From NCBI GenBank assembly GCA_035651755.1, contig DASRFA010000013.1, forward strand, positions 434,001-498,000: DNA of 64,000 nt, in the 5' to 3' direction. This DNA is from DASRFA01 sp035651755 (GTDB taxonomy: Bacteria; Desulfobacterota; Binatia; UBA12015). Made by a program: the position numbers and the translations under genes. The notes beneath the pieces are model-generated. The model made no database searches, was not told the DNA's origin, and worked only from the letters and a program-made list of their open reading frames with translations. Below, piece after piece: positions 46,963 through 56,537 of the stretch; position 1 is the first letter of the stretch; every line of letters begins with the position of its first letter.

Positions 46963-47931
46963 CTAGGGGTTCGGCGACCTCCACGCCGGGACGCCGCTCG
47001 CCGCGAGCGCGAGCTCGTCGTGCGACACGAGCGGCCGGTAGCCGGCGTCGACGAGGCTGCGCAGGAAGACCCGCAGCTCGTGCTGGCGCGCGTCGTCCTC
47101 CGGGACCATCAGGAGCCGATAGAGGAAGGGCTTCGGCACGTCGTGCGCGAGGCCGTCGAGCGCGTTCACGATGTCGCCCGTGAAGACGTAGCGGCGCGCG
47201 TCGGCGCCCTTGCCCACCGCCGCGACGTAGATCTCGCTCCCGGGCGTGTGCCCGCCCGCGTGGATGCCCGCGACCCCGGGGAAGCCCGGCAGCGGCACGA
47301 TGCCCTCGCTCGACAGCCGCTCCACGCGGGCGCACGGGAGATCCGCGAGCACGCGCCGCCCCGGTCGCGTGGTGAAGTTGGGGCGCGCGTCCTGCGCCTC
47401 GTTCAGGAGGACGGCGAGCGGCGCGGACCGGCCCTCGCAGAGCTCGACGGTTCCCCCCACGTGGTCGACGTGCAGGTGCGTGAACGCGATCGCTCGCACC
47501 CGCGCGCGGGCGTCGCCGAGCTGCTCGGCCGCCGACCCGTGCGGCGCGATCGGGCGGGCGCCGCCGAGCCACTCGAGCGGCCGGCCGAAGCCGGAGGCGC
47601 CCGCGCGGGTCATCCCGGCGTCGAGCAAAAGGATCCTGCCGTCGGGCCACTCGAGCACGAACGAGGGGTGGCTCATCACGTAGCGCTCGTTCGGCGCCGG
47701 GTCTTGGCCTGCGCTCAGCACCGAGGAGCGCGGCATCTCCTGGCTCGCGGTGTTGGCGATCGAAAGGCGTACCGGCGGATCGTCGGTCGCGATCGCGGCC
47801 GCGATGGCGCTCTCATCGGGCAGTGGGGTGCGCTCGGCCCGCATCGCGCGGTGCGCGAGCGCCAGGCCGATCGCGGCGAGCGCGATCGCGAGCGCGGCGA
47901 GAGCCGCGGCGCCGAGGAGGAGGCGCCTCAA
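46963..47931 (-). CDS. Metallo-beta-lactamase-fold hydrolase, membrane-anchored
   Basis: A 322-aa protein. An N-terminal hydrophobic helix (residues 5-27) would anchor it in the membrane; the rest has the MBL fold with HLHVDHVGG (HxHxDH), HTPGSE, and FTGDIV metal-binding motifs. Quorum-quenching lactonases and other hydrolases share this fold. The TTG at 47931 is used because the sequence before it is the palindromic element. Confidence 0.75.
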   Translation of the reverse strand: MRRLLLGAAALAALAIALAAIGLALAHRAMRAERTPLPDESAIAAAIATDDPPVRLSIANTASQEMPRSSVLSAGQDPAPNERYVMSHPSFVLEWPDGRILLLDAGMTRAGASGFGRPLEWLGGARPIAPHGSAAEQLGDARARVRAIAFTHLHVDHVGGTVELCEGRSAPLAVLLNEAQDARPNFTTRPGRRVLADLPCARVERLSSEGIVPLPGFPGVAGIHAGGHTPGSEIYVAAVGKGADARRYVFTGDIVNALDGLAHDVPKPFLYRLLMVPEDDARQHELRVFLRSLVDAGYRPLVSHDELALAASGVPAWRSPNP

Positions 47932-47939
47932 TCGTCGAA

Positions 47940-48040
47940 CGAGGGAAACGCTTCCCTCGCCCCGTTCGGCGAAGCCGAACGGGGCCCCACTCCCTGCGGG
48001 GCTCGCTTCGCTCGCATCCGCGGCTCGTACTCCGGTGCGC
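47940..48040. repeat. Palindromic REP-like element
   Basis: Consecutive hairpins: GAGGGAA/TTCCCTC (47941-47958), CCCCGTTCGGC/GCCGAACGGGG (47961-47985) and CCCC/GGGG pairs beyond. The GTTCGGC-GCCGAAC core and GCGAGGG flank also occur at 45554-45601. The element lies upstream of the metallo-hydrolase gene and before the glpD promoter, probably a dispersed intergenic repeat. Confidence 0.55.
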
Positions 48041-48089
48041 CGCGCTCGGCAATTGCGGCGTGCGGGAGTGAAGGGTCGGGGGGTTCGTC

Positions 48090-48100
48090 TGCTATAAGAG
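48090..48100 (+). promoter_or_regulatory. Candidate -10 of glpD promoter
   Basis: TATAAG at 48091-48096 is one of the best -10-like hexamers in this GC-rich region, about 107 bases upstream of the glpD start. No clear -35 element could be matched at 16-18 bases. Confidence 0.35.
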
Positions 48101-48202
48101 CGCGCGGCGTGCGGCGCCGATCGCGTCCGGCGCATCGCCGCACGACGCCGGCGTGCGCCGCGGCGCTGCGCGCGGGCGTCGCGGAAGGGCGGCGGGAGCG
48201 GG

Positions 48203-49813
48203 ATGAACCGGGAGCGGATGATCGCGGCCCTCGACGAGGGCCCCTGGGACGTGATCGTGATCGGCGGCGGGGCGACCGGCCTCGGCGTCGCCGTGGACGC
48301 GCAGACGCGCGGCTACCGGACGCTTCTCGTCGAGCGGTACGACTTCGCGAAGGCGACCTCGAGCCGCTCGACGAAGCTCGTGCACGGCGGCGTCCGCTAC
48401 CTCCAGCAGGGAAACGTGTCGCTCGTGCTCGAGTCGCTCCGCGAGCGCGGCCTCATGTGCCGGAACGCGCCCCACCTCGTGCACGACCTCGCGTTCGTCG
48501 TGCCGCGCTACCGCTGGTGGGAGGGACCGTTCTACGGCATCGGGCTCAAGCTCTACGATCGGCTCGCGGGCCGGCTCAAGATCTCGCGCTCGCGGCTCCT
48601 CGATCGCGAGGAGACGATCGCGCGCATCCCGAACGTCGCCCGCAAGTCGTTGCTCGGCGGCGTCATGTACCACGACGCTCAATTCGACGACGCCCGCATG
48701 GCGCTCGCGCTCGCGATGACGGCCGCCGACCACGGCGCGGTGCTCGTCAACTACATGCGCGTCACCGGGCTGCGAAAGGAGAACGGGACCGTCGCCGGCG
48801 TCGACGTGCGCGACGAGGAGACCGGGCGGACCTGGTCGCTGCGGGGCCGCGTCGTCGTGAACGCGACCGGCGTCTTCTCGGACGACGTACGGCGCATGGA
48901 CGACCCCGGCGTGAATCCGCTGATCACGCAGTCGCAGGGCGTGCACATCGTGCTCGATCGTAGCTTCCTGCAGGGCGACACGGCGATCATGGTCCCGCAC
49001 ACCGACGACGGCCGCGTGCTCTTCGTCATCCCGTGGCAAGAGCGCGTGCTCGTCGGCACGACCGACACGGAGGTCGACCGCGCCGACATCGAGCCGCGGC
49101 CGCTCGCGGAAGAGATCGGCTTCATCCTCCGCAACGCCGCCCGGTACCTCGAGCACGACCCGACGCAGAAGGACTGCCTGAGCGTCTACGCCGGGCTCCG
49201 ACCGCTCGTTCAGGAGCGCACGCCGACCGCCCGCAAGCGCCGCGCGGGTCGGACGGTGCGCGCCGGGCGCAGCAAGTCGATCTCCCGCGAGCACGCGGTC
49301 GTCGTGTCGGAATCGGGCCTCGTGACGATCATCGGCGGCAAGTGGACGACCTACCGGAAGATGGCGGAGGACACGATCGACGACGCGATCGTGGTGGCCG
49401 GCCTCCCGCGACACAAGAGCGTCACGGAGCGCCTCAAGCTGCACGGCTGGATGAAGCGCGACGACCCGGCCCTCCCGAAGGCCCTTCACATGCAGATGTA
49501 CGGCTCGGACGCTGCGGCCGTCGAGGCGTTCCTCGCGGAGGAGCCGCGGCGGCGCGACCTGCTGCATCCGCGCCTTCCGTACGCGATCGGCCTGGTCTCG
49601 TGGGCGGCGCGCCACGAGATGGCGCGCACGGTCGAGGACGTGCTGGCGCGCCGGACGCGGAGCCTGCTGCTCGACGCGCGCGCCGCGATCGATGCGGCCC
49701 CGCGCGTCGCCGAGGTCCTCGCGCGCGAGCTCGGGCGCGACCGGGCCTGGGCGAAGGCGCAGGCCGAGGCGTTCTGCGCGCTCGCGCGCGGGTACCTGCC
49801 GCGCGCGGCGTGA
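48203..49813 (+). CDS. glpD: Glycerol-3-phosphate dehydrogenase (FAD)
   Basis: A 536-aa membrane-associated FAD enzyme: N-terminal GGGATGLGVAVDAQTRG, then SSRSTKLVHGGVRYL, MYHDAQFDDARM, and a C-terminal helical domain (HMQMYGSDAAAVE). It oxidises glycerol-3-phosphate to dihydroxyacetone phosphate and passes electrons to quinones. ATG at 48203. Full length for GlpD. Confidence 0.9.
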   Translation: MNRERMIAALDEGPWDVIVIGGGATGLGVAVDAQTRGYRTLLVERYDFAKATSSRSTKLVHGGVRYLQQGNVSLVLESLRERGLMCRNAPHLVHDLAFVVPRYRWWEGPFYGIGLKLYDRLAGRLKISRSRLLDREETIARIPNVARKSLLGGVMYHDAQFDDARMALALAMTAADHGAVLVNYMRVTGLRKENGTVAGVDVRDEETGRTWSLRGRVVVNATGVFSDDVRRMDDPGVNPLITQSQGVHIVLDRSFLQGDTAIMVPHTDDGRVLFVIPWQERVLVGTTDTEVDRADIEPRPLAEEIGFILRNAARYLEHDPTQKDCLSVYAGLRPLVQERTPTARKRRAGRTVRAGRSKSISREHAVVVSESGLVTIIGGKWTTYRKMAEDTIDDAIVVAGLPRHKSVTERLKLHGWMKRDDPALPKALHMQMYGSDAAAVEAFLAEEPRRRDLLHPRLPYAIGLVSWAARHEMARTVEDVLARRTRSLLLDARAAIDAAPRVAEVLARELGRDRAWAKAQAEAFCALARGYLPRAA

Positions 49814-49820
49814 CCTTCGC

Positions 49821-51254
49821 TCAGCTTCCGCCTTCGTCTTCGCCCGGCAGCGACTTCAGATACTCGACGAGGTCGCTCTTCTCCTGCGCGCTCAAGCCCA
49901 GCGAGAAGAAGGCGTCGTAGTGGTCGACGACGTCCATCAGGGTCGCGAACCGGCCATCGTGATAGAACCCGCCCTTCTGGTGCGTCCAGAGGCCGCCGAG
50001 CGGCGACGTCCGGTACGCGCGATCGGGGGCGCGGTTGGCCTGGAAGTCGTCGATCCCGATGTCGCTCGCGGGATGCATGTTCCAGCCGGGCTCGGTCCAG
50101 ATGGGCTCGACGTGGCAGGTGCTGCACCGCGCCTTGCCGCCGAAGAGCGCGTCACCGCGCTGCGCGGCCTCCGCATCGAAGCTGCCGGCGGGCGGGGACG
50201 GAGCGGGGATCGACAGCTGGTAGAAGTGCAGCGCGGGGAGCTTCGCGGTGATGAGGTCGGGCTCGCTTCGCACGTGGCCGAGCCGGTTCTTCGCCGCGAT
50301 CGGAAACTGCACCGGATCGTCGAGCCGCGGGTCGAAGAGCGTTCCCTGCCCGTGCATCTCGAGGTTCGCGACGAACGCGTTCCAGTGCGTGACCGAGCCC
50401 CACCCGGTCCAGGTGTGGAGGTTGACGCCGGCGAGCCCGAACGCCGGCGGGAGCAGCGTCGCCGCGGAGCGGCCATCGGGGCGGAACGCCTTGCCGTCGA
50501 GGATCAGCTCGGCGTCGAATTTGCCGGGACCCCAGCTCCGGAGAACGGTTCGCACGGTGTCCTGGTCGACCCCGAGCAGATCCGCGATCGGCTGCAGGTT
50601 CGGCGCGAGCGCGACGATGCCGCCGACGTCGAGGTCGCGGTTCGCCCAGCCGTCGAGACGCCGCCCGATGCCGGACGCGAAGCTGTCGTCGACCGTAGAA
50701 TGGCAGAGGGCGCACTGGATCCCGAGGCTGGAGAGGCTCCCGTCGCCGGCGAAGAAGCCGGTGACCCCGACCACGGCGTTCAGCCGGAGGAGGGCGAGGG
50801 TATTCGCCGGGTCGTCGAGATCGACCTGGCCGGCTTGCAGGCTGCTGGCGAGCGACGGGGGTATCGCCTCCGAATCGACCTTGAGGCCGGCCGCGAGCGC
50901 GGCCCGCGGGCTCAGGCCGGGCCCGACGCCGCCGAGCCGATCTCCTTCGATCGCTCGATGGAGACCGAGCGCGTCGCCCCAGAATGCCTCGTCCCCGAAG
51001 GTGTCGAAGCGGAAAGTTTGCTTGCCCTCGTCGATCATCCGGAGCGCGTTGTCGCGGATCGCGAGGTCCAGCGAGCCCGGGTGTCCGCGGTGCATGTCCG
51101 GAAGCCGCGGGACCGACGGAATCGGCGGCAAAGGACCGACCGGAGCGACCGCGGCCTGTGCGAGGTCGCCGCGGGCGGGCCGGAGCGCGATCATCGCGAT
51201 CGCCGAGACGATGGCGACGGCGAGGGCCGTCGCCAGGAGTTCGAAGCGCCTCAT
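49821..51254 (-). CDS. Di-heme cytochrome (MauG/peroxidase-like)
   Basis: A 477-aa protein with an N-terminal membrane anchor (5-24) and two c-type heme sites: CALCH at 181-185 and CSTCH at 377-381. The heme spacing and the intervening GLHRAIEGDRLG and LHTWTGWG blocks fit the di-heme peroxidase/MauG-like family, though its length exceeds classical CcpA. It is divergent from the hydrazine-synthase-like gene, sharing a 545-base intergenic region. Confidence 0.78.
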   Translation of the reverse strand: MRRFELLATALAVAIVSAIAMIALRPARGDLAQAAVAPVGPLPPIPSVPRLPDMHRGHPGSLDLAIRDNALRMIDEGKQTFRFDTFGDEAFWGDALGLHRAIEGDRLGGVGPGLSPRAALAAGLKVDSEAIPPSLASSLQAGQVDLDDPANTLALLRLNAVVGVTGFFAGDGSLSSLGIQCALCHSTVDDSFASGIGRRLDGWANRDLDVGGIVALAPNLQPIADLLGVDQDTVRTVLRSWGPGKFDAELILDGKAFRPDGRSAATLLPPAFGLAGVNLHTWTGWGSVTHWNAFVANLEMHGQGTLFDPRLDDPVQFPIAAKNRLGHVRSEPDLITAKLPALHFYQLSIPAPSPPAGSFDAEAAQRGDALFGGKARCSTCHVEPIWTEPGWNMHPASDIGIDDFQANRAPDRAYRTSPLGGLWTHQKGGFYHDGRFATLMDVVDHYDAFFSLGLSAQEKSDLVEYLKSLPGEDEGGS

Positions 51255-51798
51255 CGATGTCTCCTCGACGCCCGCCGACGCTCTCCTGCGGCGGCCGCGG
51301 GCGCGCTCCAGGGACGGCGCGTTGCGTCCTCTCCTGGCTCTTGGCGCGCCGGCGAGACGGGTCCGGGACGTCGCGCGACGCGCGAGATCGAGATCGCACC
51401 TTGCGGCTCATCGCCTGCTGCAACGTGCATGCCGGGGCGCCTGCGCGCTCGACAGAGGGGCGGCGCGACCGACGCTTGCAACCGTGGGAAATTCGCCCAC
51501 GGCAATTGAAGAAAAGAGATGCAATTCCGTCGCGAGCGGCGTCGGCGCGCGCCCCACCGCCCGCCGAGACGCTCGCGCGCCCTCCGAGCTTCGGCCGCAT
51601 TTCATGGCGCGTCGGCTTGCGGCCTCGGCGTGCGCAGCAGCGCGGCGGCGTCGTCGAACCGCACGGACGGCGCAAAAAAGTCGGCCAAAGACCCGTTTCG
51701 AACCGATTCCGCGTTGCCTTGCCGCGACCGAACGGCCAGCCTCCCGAGCGCGATCGGCGGACTCGCGCGCTTCCGCCGGCGCGGTGGAGGGTGATCGG
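51255..51798. promoter_or_regulatory. Divergent intergenic region with a hairpin
   Basis: Five hundred and forty-four bases between two divergently transcribed genes, so it must carry both promoters. It contains the hairpin CCGTGGG/CCCACGG (51481-51501) and an AT-rich stretch 51660-51720. No -35/-10 pair could be assigned with confidence. Confidence 0.45.
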
Positions 51799-54700
51799 AT
51801 GAGGCGCGAACCTTCGGCGGGCTCTCGGGCGCTGCGGCTCGTCGCCGTGGCCGTGGCGGCGACGGCCGCTCTCGCAAGCGTCGTGCTGCCGACGGGCGCG
51901 TCGGCCGTCGGCTACGACATCGTCTACGTCCGCCAGCCGCGCTACGGCGACACCACCGAGACGACGTGGCCCGAGGTGTTCCACCCGGCGCGCATCGACC
52001 CCGGCGCCGACCTCATGCTCCTCCATCCGGACGGCAGCGAGGAGCTGCTCGTCCCCGGCGGCAACGGCGCGGTCACCGATCCGTTCGTGTCGTTCGACGC
52101 AGAGTGGGTCTACTACAGCCTCTTCCCCGACGTCCGCGACGAGGCGATCAACTCGCAGCGCGGGCTCCCGTACGACGGCGCCGACATCTACCGCATCCAC
52201 CTCGCGACGCGCGCGATCGAGCGCTTGACGCACGGCGAGTTCACGCCGAACTCGGGCGCGGGCCACTTCGACGAGTCGAACCCGGTGAACCCGGGCGGGC
52301 AGTACGACTCGCTCGGCTACGGCATCCTGAACCTCGGGCCCGCGCCGGTCGCGGGCCACAAGATCGCGTTCACGAGCAACCGGAACGGGTTCCTGCCGCC
52401 CAAGGGCTACACCAACCCGACGCTCCAGCTCTTCGTCATGGACGAGGACGGCTCGAACGTGACGCAGATCGCGCCCATGAACGTCTCGAGCGCGCTCCAC
52501 CCGACGCCGCTCAAGGACGGGCGCCTCATGTTCACGTCGCACGAGTCGCAGGGTCTCCGCGACGCGCGCCTGTGGGGCATCTGGGCGATCTGGCCGGACG
52601 GCCGGCACTGGGAGCCGATCGTCAGCGCGTTCCGCGACGGCCAGGCGTTCCACTTCATGACCCAGCTCTCGAACGACGACCTGATCGTCGTCGACTACTA
52701 CAACCTGAACAACAACGGCTTCGGCGCGCTCTATCGCCTGCCGCTCCACCCGCCGCCCGGCGCGCCGCGCTTCTACCCTGCATTCGTCGACCAGAACCCG
52801 CAGGTCGAGCAGACCGTCGGCGGCGGGTTCCCGTATCCCTTCCAGATGCCGTTCACGCCGCGCGGCCTCTACTCGATCGTCCCCTTCACGCACGGAAACG
52901 ACGAGGCGGCGCCCGTCGGCGCGGGCGGCGTGCGAGTCGGGAAGTTCACGCACCCTTCGGCGGCACCGGGGAACGACCTCCTGGTCGTCTGGACGGCGGG
53001 CCCGGCGAACGACCTGAACCGCCCGACGCCGTACCCGACGTACGATGCCGGCATCTACGTGATTCCGGGCGGCGACGTCGTCGGATCGCCCGGCGAGCTA
53101 GTCAAGATCAAGAACGAACCGCAGTACAACGAGGCCTGGCCGCGGGCGGTCGTGCCGTACTCCGCGGTGCACGGCGTCGACGAGCCGGCCGCGCTGTCGT
53201 GGCTGCCGAACGACGGCACCGTGCACCCCGAGCTCCCGGCCGGGACGCCGTACGGTCTCGTCGGGACGTCGAGCTTCTACAAGCGCGAGAGCTTCCCGGG
53301 CTGGGTCACCCCGTGGAGCGACACGTTCGGCGGCCTCGACGCCTTCAACACGCCCGAGAACGGGCAGTCGTCGAACTGGGTCACCCAGGGCGCGGACGCC
53401 GGCAAGTACGCGAGCTCCGACGTGTGGGCCGTGCGCCTCCTCGCGATGGAGCCGGGCACGCACCGGAGCTACGGCCCGAACGGCGGCCCGAGCGGCGGCC
53501 AGCTCTTCTTCAGCCACGCGATGGAGCGCCTGCGCATCCTGGGCGAGATCCCGCTCCGCAAGAAGAACCCCGACGGCTCGACGATGCTCGACCCCGAGGG
53601 CAACCCCGACACGAGCTTCCTCGCGAAGATCCCGGCCGACCAGCCGTTCACCTTCCAGACGCTCGATCGAAACGGACTCGTCCTGAACATGGCGCAAACG
53701 TGGCACCAGGTGCGGCCGGGCGAGATGCGAGCGGACTGCGGCGGCTGCCACGCGCACAGCCAGCCGCCGCTCGCGTTCGCGCAGACCGCGGCCGGCAAGC
53801 CCGGGTTCCCGGTCGTCGACTTGACGCAGTCGGCGCCCCTCCTGACGCAGGACGGGAGCGGCCAGCCGGCGCTGCGCACGGTCGCGGCCCGCGTCGTCGA
53901 CGTCGAGTTCTACCGCGACGTCCGCCCGCTCCTCGTCCGGAGCTGCGTGCCGTGCCACACGAAGGCGAGCGCCAATCCGCCCGGCCGGCTCGTCCTCGAC
54001 GACTACGCCTCGGTCGACGGCCTCCCCGGCGACTACGCTCGCCTCGCCGACGATTCCGACGCGCAGTTCGGGATCCCGCCCGTCGTGGGCACCTGGCGTC
54101 AAACCAACGCCAGCCGCTACGTGCGCCCGTTCCAGAGCCGGCGATCGCTCCTCGTGTGGAAGATCTTCGGGCAGCGCCTGGACGGCTGGACGAACGCCGA
54201 CCACCCGACCGAATCGACCCCCGGCAACCCCGCCACGCTGCCGCCCGGCGCCGGCGTCGGGGAGGCCGACCTCGACTACACGGGGGCGATCATGCCGCCC
54301 AGCGGCAGCGGCGTGCCGGCGCTCTCGATCGATGAGAAGATGACGATCGCGCGCTGGATCGATCTCGGCTGTCCGATCAACTCCGGCGACGGCGGCGCGA
54401 CCCCGTGGGGTTGGTTCCTCGACGAGATCCGCCCGACGCTCGCGGTGAGCTCGCCGCGCGCCGGCGCGAACGCGCCGCCGCTGGCCGAGATCCGGATCGG
54501 CACGGCGGACGCGAACTCGGGCGTCGCCGCGGGATCGCTGTCGGTCACCGCCGACTTCGCGGTCGCGGGCCGTGCGCCGGGAAGCGAGCTCGCCGATCTC
54601 GCGACGCCGGTCGCGGACGGCGTGGTGCGGATCGCCGTCGAGCCGGCCCTCCCGGAGGGCACCGCGGGACGGCTGCAGGCGCGGGTGCGCGACAACCAGG

Positions 54701-55278
54701 GCAACTGGACGCGCGTCGATCGGCGCTTCTTCGTCGGCGATCCGCCGGACCCCCCGGGCCCGCCGGCCGAGTGCGATCCGGCGCCGCGCCCGTGCCGCGG
54801 AGCCGATCGCGGCCAGGTCCGCCTCGACGTCGCGCGCCGGAACGTGGTCTGGGTCTGGAGCAGCGCGACGCCGTTCGCTCCGGGCGAGCTCGGCGACCCG
54901 GTCTCGGGCGCGACGACCTACGACCTGTGCTTCTACGACGCGACCGGCGTTCGCCTCGACGCGCGCGTTCCGGGCGGCGGCACGTGCGGCTCGTTGCCGT
55001 GCTGGAAGGCGCGGCCGAACGGCGGCCTCCGCTACAAGCGCGCCGACGGCTGGCCCGGCGGCATTCGCCAGCTCGTGACCGCGACCGCCGGCAGCGGCCG
55101 GACGCGCATGCGCGTGCAAGGGCAGGGGCTGCTGCTCGATGCGCCGACGCTGCCCTTGAGCGGCGCGCCGGTCGTCGTGCAGCTCGTCCGCCGCGACGAC
55201 CCGACGCAGTGCCTCGAGTCGCGCTTCGCGACGAGCGCCGCGAACGGCCCGGTCGCGTTCAAGGCGAAGCTTCCGTAG
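51799..55278 (+). CDS. Hydrazine-synthase-alpha-like heme protein
   Basis: A 1159-aa exported multidomain protein. Signal peptide to about residue 36; PD40-like beta-propeller blades (KIAFTSNRNGFLP, LTHGEFTPN); the HZSA-type middle region; two heme sites CGGCH at 647-651 and CVPCH at 716-720; and a C-terminal ~120-residue module (TYDLCFYDAT, GTCGSLPCW, VQLVRRDD) shared with the SBBP lipoprotein. Hydrazine synthase alpha makes hydrazine in anammox bacteria; distant homologues of unknown function occur widely, so no nitrogen chemistry is implied. Paired with the di-heme cytochrome. Confidence 0.78.
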   Translation: MRREPSAGSRALRLVAVAVAATAALASVVLPTGASAVGYDIVYVRQPRYGDTTETTWPEVFHPARIDPGADLMLLHPDGSEELLVPGGNGAVTDPFVSFDAEWVYYSLFPDVRDEAINSQRGLPYDGADIYRIHLATRAIERLTHGEFTPNSGAGHFDESNPVNPGGQYDSLGYGILNLGPAPVAGHKIAFTSNRNGFLPPKGYTNPTLQLFVMDEDGSNVTQIAPMNVSSALHPTPLKDGRLMFTSHESQGLRDARLWGIWAIWPDGRHWEPIVSAFRDGQAFHFMTQLSNDDLIVVDYYNLNNNGFGALYRLPLHPPPGAPRFYPAFVDQNPQVEQTVGGGFPYPFQMPFTPRGLYSIVPFTHGNDEAAPVGAGGVRVGKFTHPSAAPGNDLLVVWTAGPANDLNRPTPYPTYDAGIYVIPGGDVVGSPGELVKIKNEPQYNEAWPRAVVPYSAVHGVDEPAALSWLPNDGTVHPELPAGTPYGLVGTSSFYKRESFPGWVTPWSDTFGGLDAFNTPENGQSSNWVTQGADAGKYASSDVWAVRLLAMEPGTHRSYGPNGGPSGGQLFFSHAMERLRILGEIPLRKKNPDGSTMLDPEGNPDTSFLAKIPADQPFTFQTLDRNGLVLNMAQTWHQVRPGEMRADCGGCHAHSQPPLAFAQTAAGKPGFPVVDLTQSAPLLTQDGSGQPALRTVAARVVDVEFYRDVRPLLVRSCVPCHTKASANPPGRLVLDDYASVDGLPGDYARLADDSDAQFGIPPVVGTWRQTNASRYVRPFQSRRSLLVWKIFGQRLDGWTNADHPTESTPGNPATLPPGAGVGEADLDYTGAIMPPSGSGVPALSIDEKMTIARWIDLGCPINSGDGGATPWGWFLDEIRPTLAVSSPRAGANAPPLAEIRIGTADANSGVAAGSLSVTADFAVAGRAPGSELADLATPVADGVVRIAVEPALPEGTAGRLQARVRDNQGNWTRVDRRFFVGDPPDPPGPPAECDPAPRPCRGADRGQVRLDVARRNVVWVWSSATPFAPGELGDPVSGATTYDLCFYDATGVRLDARVPGGGTCGSLPCWKARPNGGLRYKRADGWPGGIRQLVTATAGSGRTRMRVQGQGLLLDAPTLPLSGAPVVVQLVRRDDPTQCLESRFATSAANGPVAFKAKLP

Positions 55279-55390
55279 GCGCGCATCCGATGAGGACGCC
55301 AGATCGCGAATCGCGTATTGGAGCGCGATTCGGTACCGTGACGCTGCCGCCGGCGGCGATTCGACGTCACCATCGGCTGGCACGACGCTG

Positions 55391-55714
55391 ATGCTCGACA
55401 CGCTCGCCTATGCCCGTCGCCTGAAGCAGGCCGGGGTTCCGGAGCAGCAAGCGGAGGCGCATGCGGAGGCGCTCGCGACGGCCCTCGACGATCAGCTCGC
55501 CACCAAGCGGGACGTCGACGAGCTGGGAGGCGAGCTCGTCGCGCTCGAGGGCAAGCTCGGCCAGCGCATCGAGCGCGTGGACCGGCGGATCGACGAGGTC
55601 GAGTCGCGCCTCCTCCTCCGCATGAGCGAGATGGAGAACCGCCTGACGCTACGGCTCGGCGCGCTCCTCGCGTTCGGCCTGGGAGCGCTCGCCACGCTCC
55701 AGATCACGCGCTAG
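55391..55714 (+). CDS. DUF1640-like coiled-coil membrane protein
   Basis: A 107-aa protein with GVPEQQAEAHAEAL, KRDVDELGGEL and a final membrane helix, the layout of DUF1640 (CCDC90-like) proteins: an N-terminal helix, a coiled coil and a C-terminal anchor. Function unknown; often near mobile elements or stress genes. Confidence 0.7.
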   Translation: MLDTLAYARRLKQAGVPEQQAEAHAEALATALDDQLATKRDVDELGGELVALEGKLGQRIERVDRRIDEVESRLLLRMSEMENRLTLRLGALLAFGLGALATLQITR

Positions 55715-55810
55715 CGGTTGACCGTCCGGGCAAAGCAGGCGTTAACGCCTTCCGACGGCCGGCGCGCGCTCTCGTCGTCGCGCGACGTCGGCCAGAATGG
55801 AGGCGGCCTC

Positions 55811-56239
55811 GTGACGGTACCGATGTGGACGTTGCTCGGGTTCGCGGTGTGGACCGTGCTGCTTCTGCTCGGCACGGTCGGCGTGTATCGCTGGAGCCGG
55901 ATCCTCACCGGCCGCGTCGAGATGCGGAACTTCCGTGCGGATCAGGTCGAAGGCGAGGACTGGTACCGGCGGGCGATGCGCGCGCACTCGAACTGCGTCG
56001 AGAACCTCCCTGTGTTCGGAGCGATCGTGCTCGCGCTCCAGGCGAGCGGTGTCGCCGGACCGACCGTGAACGGTCTCTGCATCGCCATCCTGGGCGGCCG
56101 GATCGCACAGTCGCTGATCCACGTCGGCTTGGTCCAGACGAATCCAGTCGTCTCGGTGCGATTCGCGTTCTTCTGCGTTCAGATCGCCGGCTTCATCTGG
56201 CTGGCCACTCTCATCGTTCGCCGAGCGGGCATTGGCTGA
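55811..56239 (+). CDS. MAPEG-family membrane protein
   Basis: A 142-aa protein with four hydrophobic helices and the MAPEG motif RAHSNCVENLPVFG. MAPEG proteins are glutathione-linked detoxification or eicosanoid-type enzymes; bacterial members are mostly uncharacterised. GTG at 55811 (GGAGG seven bases upstream) is preferred to an ATG inside. Confidence 0.82.
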   Translation: MTVPMWTLLGFAVWTVLLLLGTVGVYRWSRILTGRVEMRNFRADQVEGEDWYRRAMRAHSNCVENLPVFGAIVLALQASGVAGPTVNGLCIAILGGRIAQSLIHVGLVQTNPVVSVRFAFFCVQIAGFIWLATLIVRRAGIG

Positions 56240-56293
56240 GCCTCGCCCCCGCGCCGTGGAACTGCGGCCACGCGGCAGGAGAGCGAAATCACG

Positions 56294-56518
56294 CTGCGAC
56301 CGTTCGACGCCGTCCTCTGCGATCTCGGCGGCGTCGTCCTGAAGATCGATTTCGATCGGACGTTTGCTCGCTGGGCTCGCCATGCGGGCGCGGAGGCGGC
56401 CGCGATTCGCAAGCGCTTCTCGTTCGACGACTTCTACGAGCGTCACGAGCGCGGTGAGATCTCCGGCGCCGAGGACGCGGGCGCCATCGCGCGCCGGATC
56501 GGCGCTCCCGCCGCATGA
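56294..56518 (+). pseudogene. N-terminal fragment of a HAD-family hydrolase
   Basis: About 74 codons reading LRPFDAVLCDLGGVVLKIDF, the HAD motif I region (D-x-G-G-V), then a short cap-like segment before a TGA. A normal HAD hydrolase of this type is about 200 aa, so the catalytic C-terminal half is missing, and there is no ATG. Likely a decayed gene. Confidence 0.5.
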
Positions 56519-56537
56519 AGCGAGCGCCCTGACGGCA

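Noticed and set aside
51799..55278. Functional hydrazine synthase
   Set aside because: HZSA-like homologues are widespread outside anammox; no beta/gamma subunit or hydrazine dehydrogenase is nearby, so nitrogen metabolism is not claimed.
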